DNA of 46,659 nucleotides, from assembly GCA_022842685.1 (NCBI GenBank), contig JALHPC010000021.1, forward strand, positions 1 through 46,659. Reading direction: 5' to 3'. Position 1 is the first letter of the stretch. Each line of letters begins with the position of its first letter. Position numbers and translations under genes: made by a program. The notes under the pieces were generated by a model that was not told the DNA's origin, ran no database searches, and saw only the letters and a program-made list of their open reading frames with translations. Source of the DNA: Candidatus Kapaibacterium sp. GTDB taxonomy: Bacteria > Bacteroidota > Ignavibacteria > Kapaibacteriales > Kapaibacteriaceae. Below are positions 7,785 through 16,553 of this stretch, piece after piece.

Positions 7785-9560
7785 ATGAATATTCGACTGC
7801 TGATCACACTTGCTCTTGTTGTGGCAAAGTTTGCCGCCTGTTCCTCCGATTCGTCTGAAGGGGGCAACGCCGACGCTGGCGCGGGTACGCCGGTTGCCGG
7901 CGAGTGGGTTGTGATTCACGAGTTGTCCGACATTGAAGGCCTAAACCCAATCATTACCAACGACGCAGCTGCGCGGGCAATTTGCGATCGTGTCTTCGAA
8001 AAACTTCTGGAGCAGGATTTCGAAACAACCGACCTCATTCCGTCGCTTGCAGAGGCACGTCCGGTTGTCTCGGACGACCACCTGAAATACACCTTCACGC
8101 TGCGTGAAGGTGCTACCTTTAGCGACGGCAAGCCACTTACGAGTGCCGACGTCGTGTTTAGCATGAAGGTCATTAAGAACCCGCTCATCATCGACGCCGC
8201 CCCGTTACGGAACTACTACAATGCAGTCAAAAATGTAAGTGCACCTGATAGTCGAACGATTGTTTTCGAAATGTCTGAACCGTACTTCCTTGCCGAGTAC
8301 TTCCTTGGAGGAATGTATGTGCTTCCTAAGCACATCTTTGACGCGAAGAACCTTTCGGATGGGTTTTCGATTGCCGAAACGAACGACATGACAAAGGCGA
8401 CATCGAGTCCCAATCCAGCCATGAAGGAACTTGCCGAATGGTTTAACAAGGCCGAAACGAAGTTGAGCGTGAGCTTAAACGTTGGCTCCGGCCCATACAT
8501 CTTTGAAGAGTGGAGTACAGGACAACGCATCGTCATCAAGCGTAACGATAAATGGTGGAATGCGGGTAAGGACAAGTGGAATCCCGCCTGGCCTGAGAAG
8601 ATTATCTACAAGATTGTGAACGACCGGAGTTCGGCTGTGGTGGCGGTGAAGAATCAAGAAATCGACTTCATGGAGTACGTTCCGCCGGCCAAATTCACCG
8701 AGGAGATTGATACCAACGTGCTTACGTATCTGGCCAAGTATCCATACGAGAGCCATTCGTACAACTACATCGGCTGGAATGGTGCTCGAAGTGTGCTTTC
8801 CGATAAGCGCACACGCAAGGCCTTGTCGCACCTTGTAGACCGTCCTGCCCTTATCAATCAGATTGTGCGAGGTCTTGCCGTTCCGGTTAACTCACCAGTG
8901 TATCAGCAGCGTCCGGAATACGACAACTCAATCGTGTCTATCGACTTTAACCCCGGTAAGGCGAAGGCCCTGCTTGCAGAGGCAGGCTGGAGTGACTCCA
9001 ACGGCGACGGCATTCTGGATCGTCAGCGCAACGGTAAGCGAGAGGACCTTTCGTTTACGTTCCTCTTGAACGCAGGCAACGAAATGCGCGAGCAGATAGC
9101 GCTGATCTTAACGCAAGAGTTTCGCAAGGTTGGCATCGATGCTCGTATCAAGAAGCTCGAATGGGCAATCTTCTTGCAAAATCTCCGTGGACGTCAATTC
9201 GACGCCTACATCGGTGGCTGGGTTAACGACCCCATTCCAACGGATCCGTACCAGATATGGCACTCCTCGCAGGCCGATAATCAGGGATCGAATTACGTTG
9301 CCTTCAGGAATGAGCGGGCCGATTGGCTGATGGAAAACAATCGTACCGAGTTCGACGAAGCAAAGCGCATCGCCTATATGCGCGAGTTCCAGCAAATTGT
9401 CTTCGACGAGCAGCCTTATACCTTCCTTTGGGCTCCACTGTATCCCTCGGTGCGCAATAAGCGACTCCAGAATGTTCGCTATTCGTTTGTGCGTCCGGGA
9501 TACAATCCTACGCAATGGTGGGTACCTCGTAGTCAGTGGAAGAACGCTCCTACGCAGTAA
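7785..9560 (+). CDS. Peptide/oligopeptide ABC transporter substrate-binding lipoprotein (SBP family 5)
   Basis: A DppA/OppA-type extracytoplasmic receptor of 591 aa. A signal peptide of about 20 residues ends in an acceptable lipobox (FAAC; the -3 Phe is less common than Leu), followed by a Ser/Asp/Gly-rich linker. The SBP_bac_5 fold is shown by LNPIITNDAAARAICDRVFE, TFTLREGATFSDGKPLTSADVVFS, an ALSHLVDR segment and KALLAEAGWSDSNGDGI. I use the ATG at 7785: the upstream in-frame extension overlaps hprK and would bury the signal peptide. No permease or ATPase genes are adjacent, so this is an orphan receptor. Confidence 0.9.
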   Translation: MNIRLLITLALVVAKFAACSSDSSEGGNADAGAGTPVAGEWVVIHELSDIEGLNPIITNDAAARAICDRVFEKLLEQDFETTDLIPSLAEARPVVSDDHLKYTFTLREGATFSDGKPLTSADVVFSMKVIKNPLIIDAAPLRNYYNAVKNVSAPDSRTIVFEMSEPYFLAEYFLGGMYVLPKHIFDAKNLSDGFSIAETNDMTKATSSPNPAMKELAEWFNKAETKLSVSLNVGSGPYIFEEWSTGQRIVIKRNDKWWNAGKDKWNPAWPEKIIYKIVNDRSSAVVAVKNQEIDFMEYVPPAKFTEEIDTNVLTYLAKYPYESHSYNYIGWNGARSVLSDKRTRKALSHLVDRPALINQIVRGLAVPVNSPVYQQRPEYDNSIVSIDFNPGKAKALLAEAGWSDSNGDGILDRQRNGKREDLSFTFLLNAGNEMREQIALILTQEFRKVGIDARIKKLEWAIFLQNLRGRQFDAYIGGWVNDPIPTDPYQIWHSSQADNQGSNYVAFRNERADWLMENNRTEFDEAKRIAYMREFQQIVFDEQPYTFLWAPLYPSVRNKRLQNVRYSFVRPGYNPTQWWVPRSQWKNAPTQ

Positions 9561-9569
9561 CCCACAGTT

Positions 9570-10235
9570 ATGCAGTATCCTAACCAGCTTCGCCGGCATC
9601 AGCTGCGCGAGCTGATCGCCGCAGGCGAGTCGACCACCGTCGAATTCAAACGGAAGTTCACCTCGGCAGATAAGATTGCACGCGAGATCATCGCCATGGC
9701 GAACACAGCTGGCGGCTACCTACTGGTTGGCGTCGATGACGACGGTACGATCATCGGCGTTGAGTCGGAGAAGGAAGTCGAAGGCCAAATCAGAGGCGCA
9801 ATGGCCACGGTTGTGCCCGAATTGCCCGTATTGATGGAAGTTGTGGAGATTGAGTGGAAAGATGTGCTCATCATTCGAATTCCCGTGAGTTCCACGAAGC
9901 CTCACAGGCAGATAGGAGACGACCCAGAGGAAAAGCCGCATGAGCGGAAGGCCTACATACGCACGGGAGAACATTCCGTACAGGCCTCGAAGGAAATGGC
10001 TAAGATTCTTGCCCTGCAGAATCCGGATGCTCCAGCCTTAACAGTAACCATCGGCGACCGGGAACGCCGACTGTTCTCGTATATGGAACGCTACGGCAGC
10101 GTGCGAATTCCAGACTTCGCAAAACTGGTGAATATCTCCCGTAGAAGGGCCGCCCAAATTCTTGTCAAGCTTGTCCGCGCCGGCGTCGTGCAAATTCATC
10201 ACGACGCCGGCGGAGACTTTTATACGCTTGCGTAA
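9570..10235 (+). CDS. AlbA_2 (Schlafen-type) domain protein with winged helix
   Basis: Residues about 10-130 form the AlbA_2 putative nucleic-acid-binding domain found in many RecG-like/ATP-binding regulators: ESTTVEFKRKF, IIAMANTAGGYLLVGVDDDG and a YIRTGEHS-type strand. Residues about 155-221 look like a winged helix-turn-helix (RIPDFAKLVNISRRRAAQIL...LVRAGVV). The protein is probably a DNA-binding regulator; its target is unknown. The start is 9 nt after the peptide-binding lipoprotein stop, suggesting one transcript. It is convergent with the CAP-domain gene, with 11 nt between them. Confidence 0.75.
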   Translation: MQYPNQLRRHQLRELIAAGESTTVEFKRKFTSADKIAREIIAMANTAGGYLLVGVDDDGTIIGVESEKEVEGQIRGAMATVVPELPVLMEVVEIEWKDVLIIRIPVSSTKPHRQIGDDPEEKPHERKAYIRTGEHSVQASKEMAKILALQNPDAPALTVTIGDRERRLFSYMERYGSVRIPDFAKLVNISRRRAAQILVKLVRAGVVQIHHDAGGDFYTLA

Positions 10236-10246
10236 CGCAGCGCTCG

Positions 10247-12004
10247 TTAGCGCACTACGACAAATCGAGACGTTGCAATGCCCTGAGCTCCACGCAACAC
10301 GGCTGTGTAGGACCCAACGGGCAAGCTGGCGAACAACGTAGATTCAATGCTTGCCTGTCCCATCTCGATGGGTAGTTGCAATACTGTGCTTCCGTCGATT
10401 GCTACGATATGCAACTGCATCCATTGCTGCGTGTTAGGGAACATGACGCGTACACCAGCGCGCATGGGCGATGGCATGTGGAAGCCCGTAGCGATGGTAG
10501 ACTCGTCGACACTTACAAGCGTAACGTTGAACGAACGAGCTGCCGAGAATGCATGCCAGCCGCATTCGTTCGCAGCGCGAACGCGCCAGTCGTACCGGCC
10601 ATCTGTTAGCGGCACGTTGGTCACAACGGCAGAGTTCTCGGTTATCGTCGAGTCTTCGTAAACAAGCGTTGCCCCTTGACGAATCTCGAGATGGTAGCGT
10701 AGTGCGGGGGTAGCAGGAGCCGACCAGCGGAACTCGATGGTGCGAAGTTCCGAGTCGTAGGATACGCCGCCAATAGGGGATACAAGCGTTTGCACAAGCG
10801 ACGTAACGAGTGACGTTCGGAAGTTGGCTACCTGTGACCATTCACCCCAACCTTGTTCGTTCTCGGCACGCACACGCCAGAAGAGTTGTTGCCCACATGG
10901 TAGCGCCGACACCGACAGTGTAGTGTCAGTTGTCGTTTCTGTGAAAGGGGCACCGCCAAACGCTTGCGACGTTGAGATTTGAATCTCGTAGTTGGACGCT
11001 CCGCGAGCGCGTGTCCATCTAAACACTACGGGAATCGCAACGTTCGCGGCACCTGCTGTTGGGGTTACCAACGTGACCGGTGCAGGGGCCGACGACGCAG
11101 GCACAAAATCGACCTTGATGTTCTCGCCACTAAAGGTAATCGTCGTAGTCATGGGCGAGGCCAAGTCGCCACCGGAAGCAGTAACGGTAACAGCGCCGTT
11201 CCCTGTGAATGGGATTGCATAACCGCCGGATGAGGACGTGACGGCATAGTTCGTGCCACGATTTGGCTTGACTTCGACGCCGGGAAGTCCTTCACCTGGG
11301 TCGTAGAATCCGTTGCGATTGGCATCGTTATACACAACGCCAGTAATGTACCGCACGGCACGGGTGCCAAATGTCTGGGTTACAACGTACGGTCCAACCG
11401 TGCCTTGCTGCAAACCGCCGTCTGTGCGCGTGATGCCAATGCCAATCTCGGTGAACACGAAGTTCTTGAAGTTCATGATGTTCTCGCGGTGGCCGAGGTC
11501 GATCTGATTTTGCTCGCCCCAGTCGACGTTCAGGCCACAGTGACCGTGCCACACAGAGTTGCTGTAGGCGGCTACATTTTCGCCGAATACGCCCTGCGAC
11601 TGATAACCAACCTTTTGATAGCGTTGGTTTAGCTGGTCGCCGTTGCTCGAAACATGCCCTTGAAAGTTGTTCTGAATCATGTCGGCCGTATGGTTCCGTG
11701 CTGCCGTCGTTAGGGCAGGATGGAACACGAGGGGCGGACGTTCGGGATAGGTAGTAAAGGCCTGTTTCGTTGCGGCCTTGTTGATATTGAAGAACTGATA
11801 CGCAAACTGTACCGACTGATCATCGGTATCCATAAGCCGAATCCCTTCTTCGGTGGGATTGGCTCGAGCGCGATTTACGAGCTCAAGCATATACTGTTCG
11901 TCGTTCGTGGGGTCGCCATGGCTATAAACCTGCGTTGGCTGCGCCGTAGATGCGCTCCATGCAAGGCACGCTGTGACTGCAACTAGGAGTGACTGTCGAA
12001 TCAT
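10247..12004 (-). CDS. Secreted CAP/SCP-domain protein with Fn3-like repeats and T9SS sorting domain
   Basis: A 585-aa exported protein. A signal peptide (about 1-21) is followed by a CAP domain with ELVNRARANP, NHTADMIQNNFQGH and a GENVAAYSN segment. Next comes an SdrD-B/prealbumin-like module (YNDANRNGFYDPGEGLPGV, a calcium-binding-like DxNxxGxxDxGE), then two fibronectin type III-like repeats with FRWTRARGASNYEIQI and FRWSAP. The C-terminal ~75 residues (FHMPSPMRAG... to SRFVVVR) have the layout of a type IX secretion sorting domain. It is likely exported through T9SS and surface-bound or released. It lies 20 nt after the SDR gene and may belong to the pyrG transcript. Confidence 0.82.
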   Translation of the reverse strand: MIRQSLLVAVTACLAWSASTAQPTQVYSHGDPTNDEQYMLELVNRARANPTEEGIRLMDTDDQSVQFAYQFFNINKAATKQAFTTYPERPPLVFHPALTTAARNHTADMIQNNFQGHVSSNGDQLNQRYQKVGYQSQGVFGENVAAYSNSVWHGHCGLNVDWGEQNQIDLGHRENIMNFKNFVFTEIGIGITRTDGGLQQGTVGPYVVTQTFGTRAVRYITGVVYNDANRNGFYDPGEGLPGVEVKPNRGTNYAVTSSSGGYAIPFTGNGAVTVTASGGDLASPMTTTITFSGENIKVDFVPASSAPAPVTLVTPTAGAANVAIPVVFRWTRARGASNYEIQISTSQAFGGAPFTETTTDTTLSVSALPCGQQLFWRVRAENEQGWGEWSQVANFRTSLVTSLVQTLVSPIGGVSYDSELRTIEFRWSAPATPALRYHLEIRQGATLVYEDSTITENSAVVTNVPLTDGRYDWRVRAANECGWHAFSAARSFNVTLVSVDESTIATGFHMPSPMRAGVRVMFPNTQQWMQLHIVAIDGSTVLQLPIEMGQASIESTLFASLPVGSYTAVLRGAQGIATSRFVVVR

Positions 12005-12024
12005 AGAAGTTGAGATAAACTGGT

Positions 12025-12732
12025 TTACAGATCGCCACCCTGAGGTCGAAGTAGGATCTCCTCAAGATGGAGTTGGGGTGCGAGAGAATGATCGATGACG
12101 GATGCAACGACGTTTGCAACGTCGGCTGGTGACATCATGCGGTGACCATGTTCCGACCGGGCCGCCGAAGGCCAAATATCGGTATCGGTAGCACCAACGT
12201 AGATGTCGGTTACCTTGATACCGTCAGCACGAACCTCGGTGCGGAGACTGCGAAGCATGGCGCGCGCAGCGGCTTTCGATGCCCCATACACAGAGCAATT
12301 GGCAAAGGGCTCTAGGACAGCTACAGAGTTGATGTTGACGATATGTCCATATTGGCGCGCAGTCATTCCCGGTATTACGAGCTTGAGCGCGTGAAACAGC
12401 CCGCGGACGTTGACGGCCAGATGTTGATCTAAGTCGTTAGAAGTTAGATCAACGAGGGGAGCAAAGGTACCGATGCCAGCACAGTATACGAGCACGTCAA
12501 TAGGACCGTGGGTAGCGTTGATGGCAGCATGTACTGCGTCAAGCGAGGCCGGGTTGGTAACATCACAAGGGTGAACAACAACAGTTGGCGAGTTCAACGA
12601 GGTAGCAAGCGTCTGCAACATCGACTCGGAGCGGGCAGACACAACGAGTTGGTGGTGCGAAAGCGCGCGAGCTACTGCAGCTCCTATGCCGCGCGACGCT
12701 CCAAGAACCCAAACCCGTCGGGACTGAGTCAT
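12025..12732 (-). CDS. Short-chain dehydrogenase/reductase (SDR family)
   Basis: A classical SDR of 235 aa. The NAD(P)-binding GASRGIGAAV glycine motif lies near the N-terminus, with a VYCAGIGTFAPL NAG-type motif, catalytic Ser in NINSVAVLEP and YGASK (Tyr-x3-Lys). An Arg/Ser at the end of beta-2 (VVSARS) suggests NADP preference (inference). Substrate is unknown. The ATG at 12732 overlaps the stop of the GlmU-like gene by 4 nt (ATGA), so translation is probably coupled. A longer upstream frame has no family similarity and is rejected. Confidence 0.9.
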   Translation of the reverse strand: MTQSRRVWVLGASRGIGAAVARALSHHQLVVSARSESMLQTLATSLNSPTVVVHPCDVTNPASLDAVHAAINATHGPIDVLVYCAGIGTFAPLVDLTSNDLDQHLAVNVRGLFHALKLVIPGMTARQYGHIVNINSVAVLEPFANCSVYGASKAAARAMLRSLRTEVRADGIKVTDIYVGATDTDIWPSAARSEHGHRMMSPADVANVVASVIDHSLAPQLHLEEILLRPQGGDL

Positions 12733-13577
12733 CGTCCACCTGTTTGTATTACGGCGACGCGTCGAATCCGCTGTTCCATTTCTGCATCGAGCTGACGGTT
12801 TCGTCGGGCCATGACGGTGCGAGCAACGTCGAGTGCTTTGTCGAGGTCGTAGGTTGTACCAAGCGCCGCGTCCCACGTAAACGACGGGACAAACCTAGGT
12901 GGTAGGCCATCCGTAGCGATGTTGGCAAAGATGCCAGTAACCGTTCCCGTCATAAAACGGGTACCAATGGCTGTACGCGTATGGTCGCCGAGTAGCGAGC
13001 CAAGAAATCGTCGGCCCGTTTGCACCGTTTGCGACGGTGTTTGGATACTTACAGATCCGTACGTGTTCTTCAAGTCACTCGTTGTCGTTCCCGCGCCTAG
13101 GTTACACCACTCGCCAACCCAAGAATGGCCAAGAAAGCCATCGTGTTGCTTATTGCTGAAGCCATGAATGATGGAATCTTCGACTTCGCCGCCGACCTTG
13201 CAGCCGGGACCAATCACGACTGGCCCATAGAGGCGTGTACCTGCCCGAATCAAACTATCGCTGCCAATAGCCACTGGCCCACGAATGTAGACAAAGGGCT
13301 CGACGCGCACGCCGGCAGCAATCAGGACAGGTCCGACAGAATCGTCGATGACGCAGGTATCGTGAATGGTTGCCTGCTTCGAGATGTGCGGCACACCGGC
13401 CGAGCTAAGCAGGTTGGAATCTGATGTAATGCACGCTGATATATGGTCGAAGACGTTCCACAGTGCGTCGATGTCGGGATTGGCGCCACCGCGTTCACGT
13501 CGCTCGTCACACGTAAACAGGCCCAACCGAAGCTCTCCGGGCATGTGCGTAAGGTCGAAAGGGAACCACGGTGACAT
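12729..13577 (-). CDS. GlmU-like left-handed beta-helix protein with shortened nucleotidyltransferase part
   Basis: Residues about 66-245 contain hexapeptide repeats of the left-handed beta-helix fold (PVLIAAGVRVEPFVYIRGPV, GPVVIGPGCKVGGEV and the NLGAGTTTSDLKN block typical of GlmU-like putative sugar nucleotidyltransferases in Bacteroidota). The N-terminus keeps FPFDLTHMPGELRLGLF, resembling the start of the nucleotidyltransferase domain in those proteins (which, as I recall, are about 400 aa). It then passes almost directly to the linker (ALWNVFDH). Most of the catalytic core is missing. The ATG at 13577 overlaps the pyrG stop by one base. It is probably an acyl/acetyltransferase-like or structural protein; substrate unknown. 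Confidence 0.72.
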   Translation of the reverse strand: MSPWFPFDLTHMPGELRLGLFTCDERRERGGANPDIDALWNVFDHISACITSDSNLLSSAGVPHISKQATIHDTCVIDDSVGPVLIAAGVRVEPFVYIRGPVAIGSDSLIRAGTRLYGPVVIGPGCKVGGEVEDSIIHGFSNKQHDGFLGHSWVGEWCNLGAGTTTSDLKNTYGSVSIQTPSQTVQTGRRFLGSLLGDHTRTAIGTRFMTGTVTGIFANIATDGLPPRFVPSFTWDAALGTTYDLDKALDVARTVMARRNRQLDAEMEQRIRRVAVIQTGGR

Positions 13578-15199
13578 CACGAACGCGACGACAATGATTT
13601 GCGATGAGCCATCGACGCCTTCACAAAGCTGATAAATAGGGGATGACCCGTAACAGCGCGGCTCTTGAGTTCGGGGTGAAACTGCACACCAACGAACCAC
13701 GGATGTGAAGGCAGTTCGATGATTTCCACAAGGCGACCGTCTGGCGAGGTTCCGGTAACAGTAAGACCTGCCGCTTCAAGTGCCGCACGGAAGTCGTTGT
13801 TAAACTCGTAACGATGGCGGTGTCGCTCATCTATCGTCGCCGACTTGTACGCCTTGAAGGCCTTACTTCGTTGATTCGTAAGAACACAAGGGTACGAGCC
13901 AAGGCGCATGGTGCCACCCTTATTCGTAACCTTCTGTTGATCGGGCATAAGATCGATGACGTTGAATTTGTTCTTTCGAAACTCTGCCGATGTTGCCTGC
14001 GGCATACCTGCAAGGTTGCGTGCGATTTCGATGACAGCACATTGCATACCCAGGCAAATTCCAAAGAATGGCGTGCCGGACTCACGCAGCCACTTAATTG
14101 CAGCGAGCTTGCCTTCGATACCACGGGAGCCAAATCCAGGAGCAACCAAGGCACCATCGATGCCATCAAGTTCGGATGCCAGGGTCTGCTCAGTTAGAAT
14201 TTCACTGTCAACCCATCGCACATTTACCCGTGCGTTGTTAATTGCTCCGGCGTGGATAAGCGCTTCACCGATACTCTTGTACGAGTCCTTGTATTTGATG
14301 TACTTGCCGATTAGCGCAATCGTTACCTCTTCGCGCGGATGCTTGATGCGATTGGTAAATCGCGTCCATGTATCAAGGTTGAGTGCCTTAGCGCGAATGC
14401 CAAGTTTCTCGCACACAATAGCATCGAGTTCGCGTTTGGCGAACATTTGCGGTACTTCGTAGATGGTCTCAGCGTCGAGCGCTTCGATAACGGAACGCTC
14501 TTCGACATTGCAGAACAGGCCAATCTTTGACCGAATCTCGCGACCTAACTTCATTTCGGCCCGGCATAGCAATACGTCCGGCATAATACCGAACTCCATG
14601 AGCGTTTTCACACTGTGCTGCGTGGGCTTGGTTTTCAGCTCGCCCGCACTGCGGATATAGGGCACATACGTTAGGTGAACGTTGATGGAATTGCCACGCC
14701 CAAGATCTAAGTGGAGCTGACGACAGGCCTCGAGAAAGGGGAGCGACTCAATATCGCCAACGGTTCCGCCAACTTCGATGATGATCACATCGTAGACGCC
14801 GTCGAACGCACGCATACGGCGCTTGATTTCGTCGGTAATATGCGGAATCACCTGCACGGTTTTTCCAAGGTATTCGCCGCGCCGTTCGCGTTGGATGACT
14901 TCGTTATAAACCTGACCGGCCGTGGCGTTATTGGCCTTCGACATGCTCACGTCGAGGTAGCGTTCGTAATGACCTAGATCCAAATCGGTCTCGGCACCGT
15001 CATCGGTAACGTACACCTCCCCATGCTGATAGGGATTCATCGTCCCTGGATCGACGTTGATGTACGGATCGAACTTCTGTACCGTTACCGACAGCCCACG
15101 CTGCTTCAGCAAAAGTCCGATTGATGATGAGGCGATTCCCTTGCCAAGCGATGACAAGACCCCGCCCGTTATGAAGATGTACTTCGACGTCTTCGGCAC
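13577..15199 (-). CDS. pyrG: CTP synthase
   Basis: Converts UTP, ATP and glutamine to CTP. The N-terminal synthase domain shows [42 protein letters not shown] and [17 protein letters not shown]. The C-terminal class I glutaminase domain has the FFGICLGMQ nucleophile elbow and a VGVQFHPE His-Glu pair. About 540 aa, normal length. I prefer the GTG at 15199, because AGGAG at 15209-15205 is spaced 5 nt from it; the GTG two codons upstream overlaps that site. The leader carries a 9-bp hairpin and a plausible promoter. It heads a probable pyrG-GlmU-like-SDR-CAP operon. Confidence 0.96.
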   Translation of the reverse strand: MPKTSKYIFITGGVLSSLGKGIASSSIGLLLKQRGLSVTVQKFDPYINVDPGTMNPYQHGEVYVTDDGAETDLDLGHYERYLDVSMSKANNATAGQVYNEVIQRERRGEYLGKTVQVIPHITDEIKRRMRAFDGVYDVIIIEVGGTVGDIESLPFLEACRQLHLDLGRGNSINVHLTYVPYIRSAGELKTKPTQHSVKTLMEFGIMPDVLLCRAEMKLGREIRSKIGLFCNVEERSVIEALDAETIYEVPQMFAKRELDAIVCEKLGIRAKALNLDTWTRFTNRIKHPREEVTIALIGKYIKYKDSYKSIGEALIHAGAINNARVNVRWVDSEILTEQTLASELDGIDGALVAPGFGSRGIEGKLAAIKWLRESGTPFFGICLGMQCAVIEIARNLAGMPQATSAEFRKNKFNVIDLMPDQQKVTNKGGTMRLGSYPCVLTNQRSKAFKAYKSATIDERHRHRYEFNNDFRAALEAAGLTVTGTSPDGRLVEIIELPSHPWFVGVQFHPELKSRAVTGHPLFISFVKASMAHRKSLSSRS

Positions 15200-15233
15200 A
15201 CTCACTCCTGAGGTTATTGCGTGAATGAAAAGA

Positions 15234-15262
15234 CCGCTTCATGCAGATGGTGAATGAAGCGG
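15234..15262 (-). promoter_or_regulatory. 5'-proximal hairpin in the pyrG leader
   Basis: On the minus strand CCGCTTCAT (15262-15254) pairs perfectly with ATGAAGCGG (15242-15234) around an 11-nt loop. It is followed by TCTTTTC. The stem begins about 12 nt after the -7 element, so it lies at the very start of the predicted leader. The T-run is poor, so it may be a protective 5' stem or a regulatory attenuator. Confidence 0.45.
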
Positions 15263-15274
15263 CTAGGACGGGCT

Positions 15275-15305
15275 CGAAAATAGGCAACGGGCTGTCAGTA
15301 GCCAA
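15275..15305 (-). promoter_or_regulatory. Candidate pyrG promoter (TTG-N20-TATTTTCG)
   Basis: Minus-strand TTGG begins at 15305, and after 20 nt from the TTG comes TATTTTCG at 15282-15275, a one-mismatch version of TAnnTTTG. The TTCG variant recurs in front of uvrA and the sugar-binding lipoprotein gene. It overlaps the region divergent from the gene at 15343. Confidence 0.4.
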
Positions 15306-15329
15306 GACCGCAAAGCCACTACCATGTGG

Positions 15330-15337
15330 TATCTTCG
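15330..15337 (+). promoter_or_regulatory. -7 promoter element abutting the sugar-binding lipoprotein start
   Basis: TATCTTCG at 15330-15337 lies 5 nt before the ATG at 15343. The surrounding block GTGGTATCTTCGCCGCCAT matches the one before tgt at all but one position. The transcript is predicted to begin at or next to the start codon. Confidence 0.45.
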
Positions 15338-15342
15338 CCGCC

Positions 15343-16551
15343 ATGCGAAATATTCTCCTCGTTATCGTGGCCGCAGCGCTGGTGGTTTCGGCGTGTGGCG
15401 ATTCAGACTCATCATCAGAAGAGCAACCGACCCTTACGTTTTGGCACTTTTGGAGCGAGCCAGGTCAGCGCGACTCCTTGCGGCTGTTGTTGAACGAATT
15501 CGAACAACGCTATTCATGCAAGGTTCAAACAACCGAACTGTCTTGGAACGACGGTAAGGCCAAGCTAATGGCCGCATTTAGTGCCAACACAGCTCCCGAT
15601 GTACTAGAACTTGGTTCGGATTGGGTAGCACAGTTTTCGTCGGCGGGCGTTTTGGCCTCTCTTCCACTTGATAGCGCTAATGTGGCTCGATTCCTACCGT
15701 TTAGCACCGGTCCTGGCATGTGGGAGGGTAAGATGTATGCCTATCCGTGGTCGGTTGATACCCGCGTGGTATACGCCAATGCTCGCCATCTTGAGTCGGT
15801 TGGCGCGGCCCCTCCAACTACACTCGACGAGCTTCTTGCCGTCTCTCAACGCCTCAATGATAAGGGGCATCGTGGATTCGGCGCCAATGGCGCCGATGCC
15901 AACCGGTTGTACAAGAAGATTTTGCCCTTCATGTGGACGCTTGGGGGAGATGTGTTCGACCAGACAGGACGTCCGGTATTGAATTCACCAGCGAATATTG
16001 CCGCCCTCGAGTTGTATGCGAAACTGTCACGTACGGGCTTCATCGAAACGCAGCGCGAACTCGACGCGGCCTTCGTGCAAGGCAAGGTATCGATCCTCAA
16101 CAGTGGATCGTGGCTGAAGGCGAAACTTGATGCTGCTGCTGCACCGTATCGTGTTGTGCTTTTTCCTGGAACGGCATCGTCGCCGGGCATCTCGTTTGCA
16201 GGTGGTGAGTACCTAGCCGTAACTGCTAAAACCACGAAACAAACGCTCGCCCGCCAGCTTGTTCACTTCCTTACCGACCCAAATCAAGCGCTCCGTTTTT
16301 GCATGGCAGTTCCCGAAGCGGGCTTTCCAGCTGATCGGCGCACGTTCGCCGATCCGACGTTAGTTGCCGATTCTGTAAAAGCGGTGTTTGCGCGACAACT
16401 TTCTCATGCACGTATGACACCAGTTCATCCGAAGTGGCTTGATGTACAAGCCATCCTCGAAGAGGCCGTTGTGAACGTGCTGTATGGCCGACTTGCACCA
16501 CAGGCCGCGCTCGATGCAGCTCAGTCTGCCGTCGTTGACCTAACGCGCTAG
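15343..16551 (+). CDS. Extracellular sugar-type solute-binding lipoprotein (SBP family 1)
   Basis: A MalE/UgpB-like receptor of 402 aa. The signal peptide ends in a good lipobox (VSAC), followed by an acidic Ser-rich tether. Family features include LTFWHFWSEPGQRDSL, NTAPDVLELGSDW, YAYPWSVDTRVVYANA, LNSGSWLKAKL and a late FAGGEYLAVT segment. The ATG at 15343 is preferred because the upstream in-frame extension covers the promoter and would mask the signal peptide. No permease or ATPase genes accompany it. The DUF5686 gene follows 2 nt after the stop. The sugar ligand cannot be predicted. Confidence 0.88.
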   Translation: MRNILLVIVAAALVVSACGDSDSSSEEQPTLTFWHFWSEPGQRDSLRLLLNEFEQRYSCKVQTTELSWNDGKAKLMAAFSANTAPDVLELGSDWVAQFSSAGVLASLPLDSANVARFLPFSTGPGMWEGKMYAYPWSVDTRVVYANARHLESVGAAPPTTLDELLAVSQRLNDKGHRGFGANGADANRLYKKILPFMWTLGGDVFDQTGRPVLNSPANIAALELYAKLSRTGFIETQRELDAAFVQGKVSILNSGSWLKAKLDAAAAPYRVVLFPGTASSPGISFAGGEYLAVTAKTTKQTLARQLVHFLTDPNQALRFCMAVPEAGFPADRRTFADPTLVADSVKAVFARQLSHARMTPVHPKWLDVQAILEEAVVNVLYGRLAPQAALDAAQSAVVDLTR

Positions 16552-16553
16552 AC

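Noticed and set aside
10236..10253. Bidirectional terminator between the AlbA_2 and CAP genes
   Set aside because: GCGCT/AGCGC gives a short tetraloop hairpin at 10240-10253, but neither strand has a T-run.
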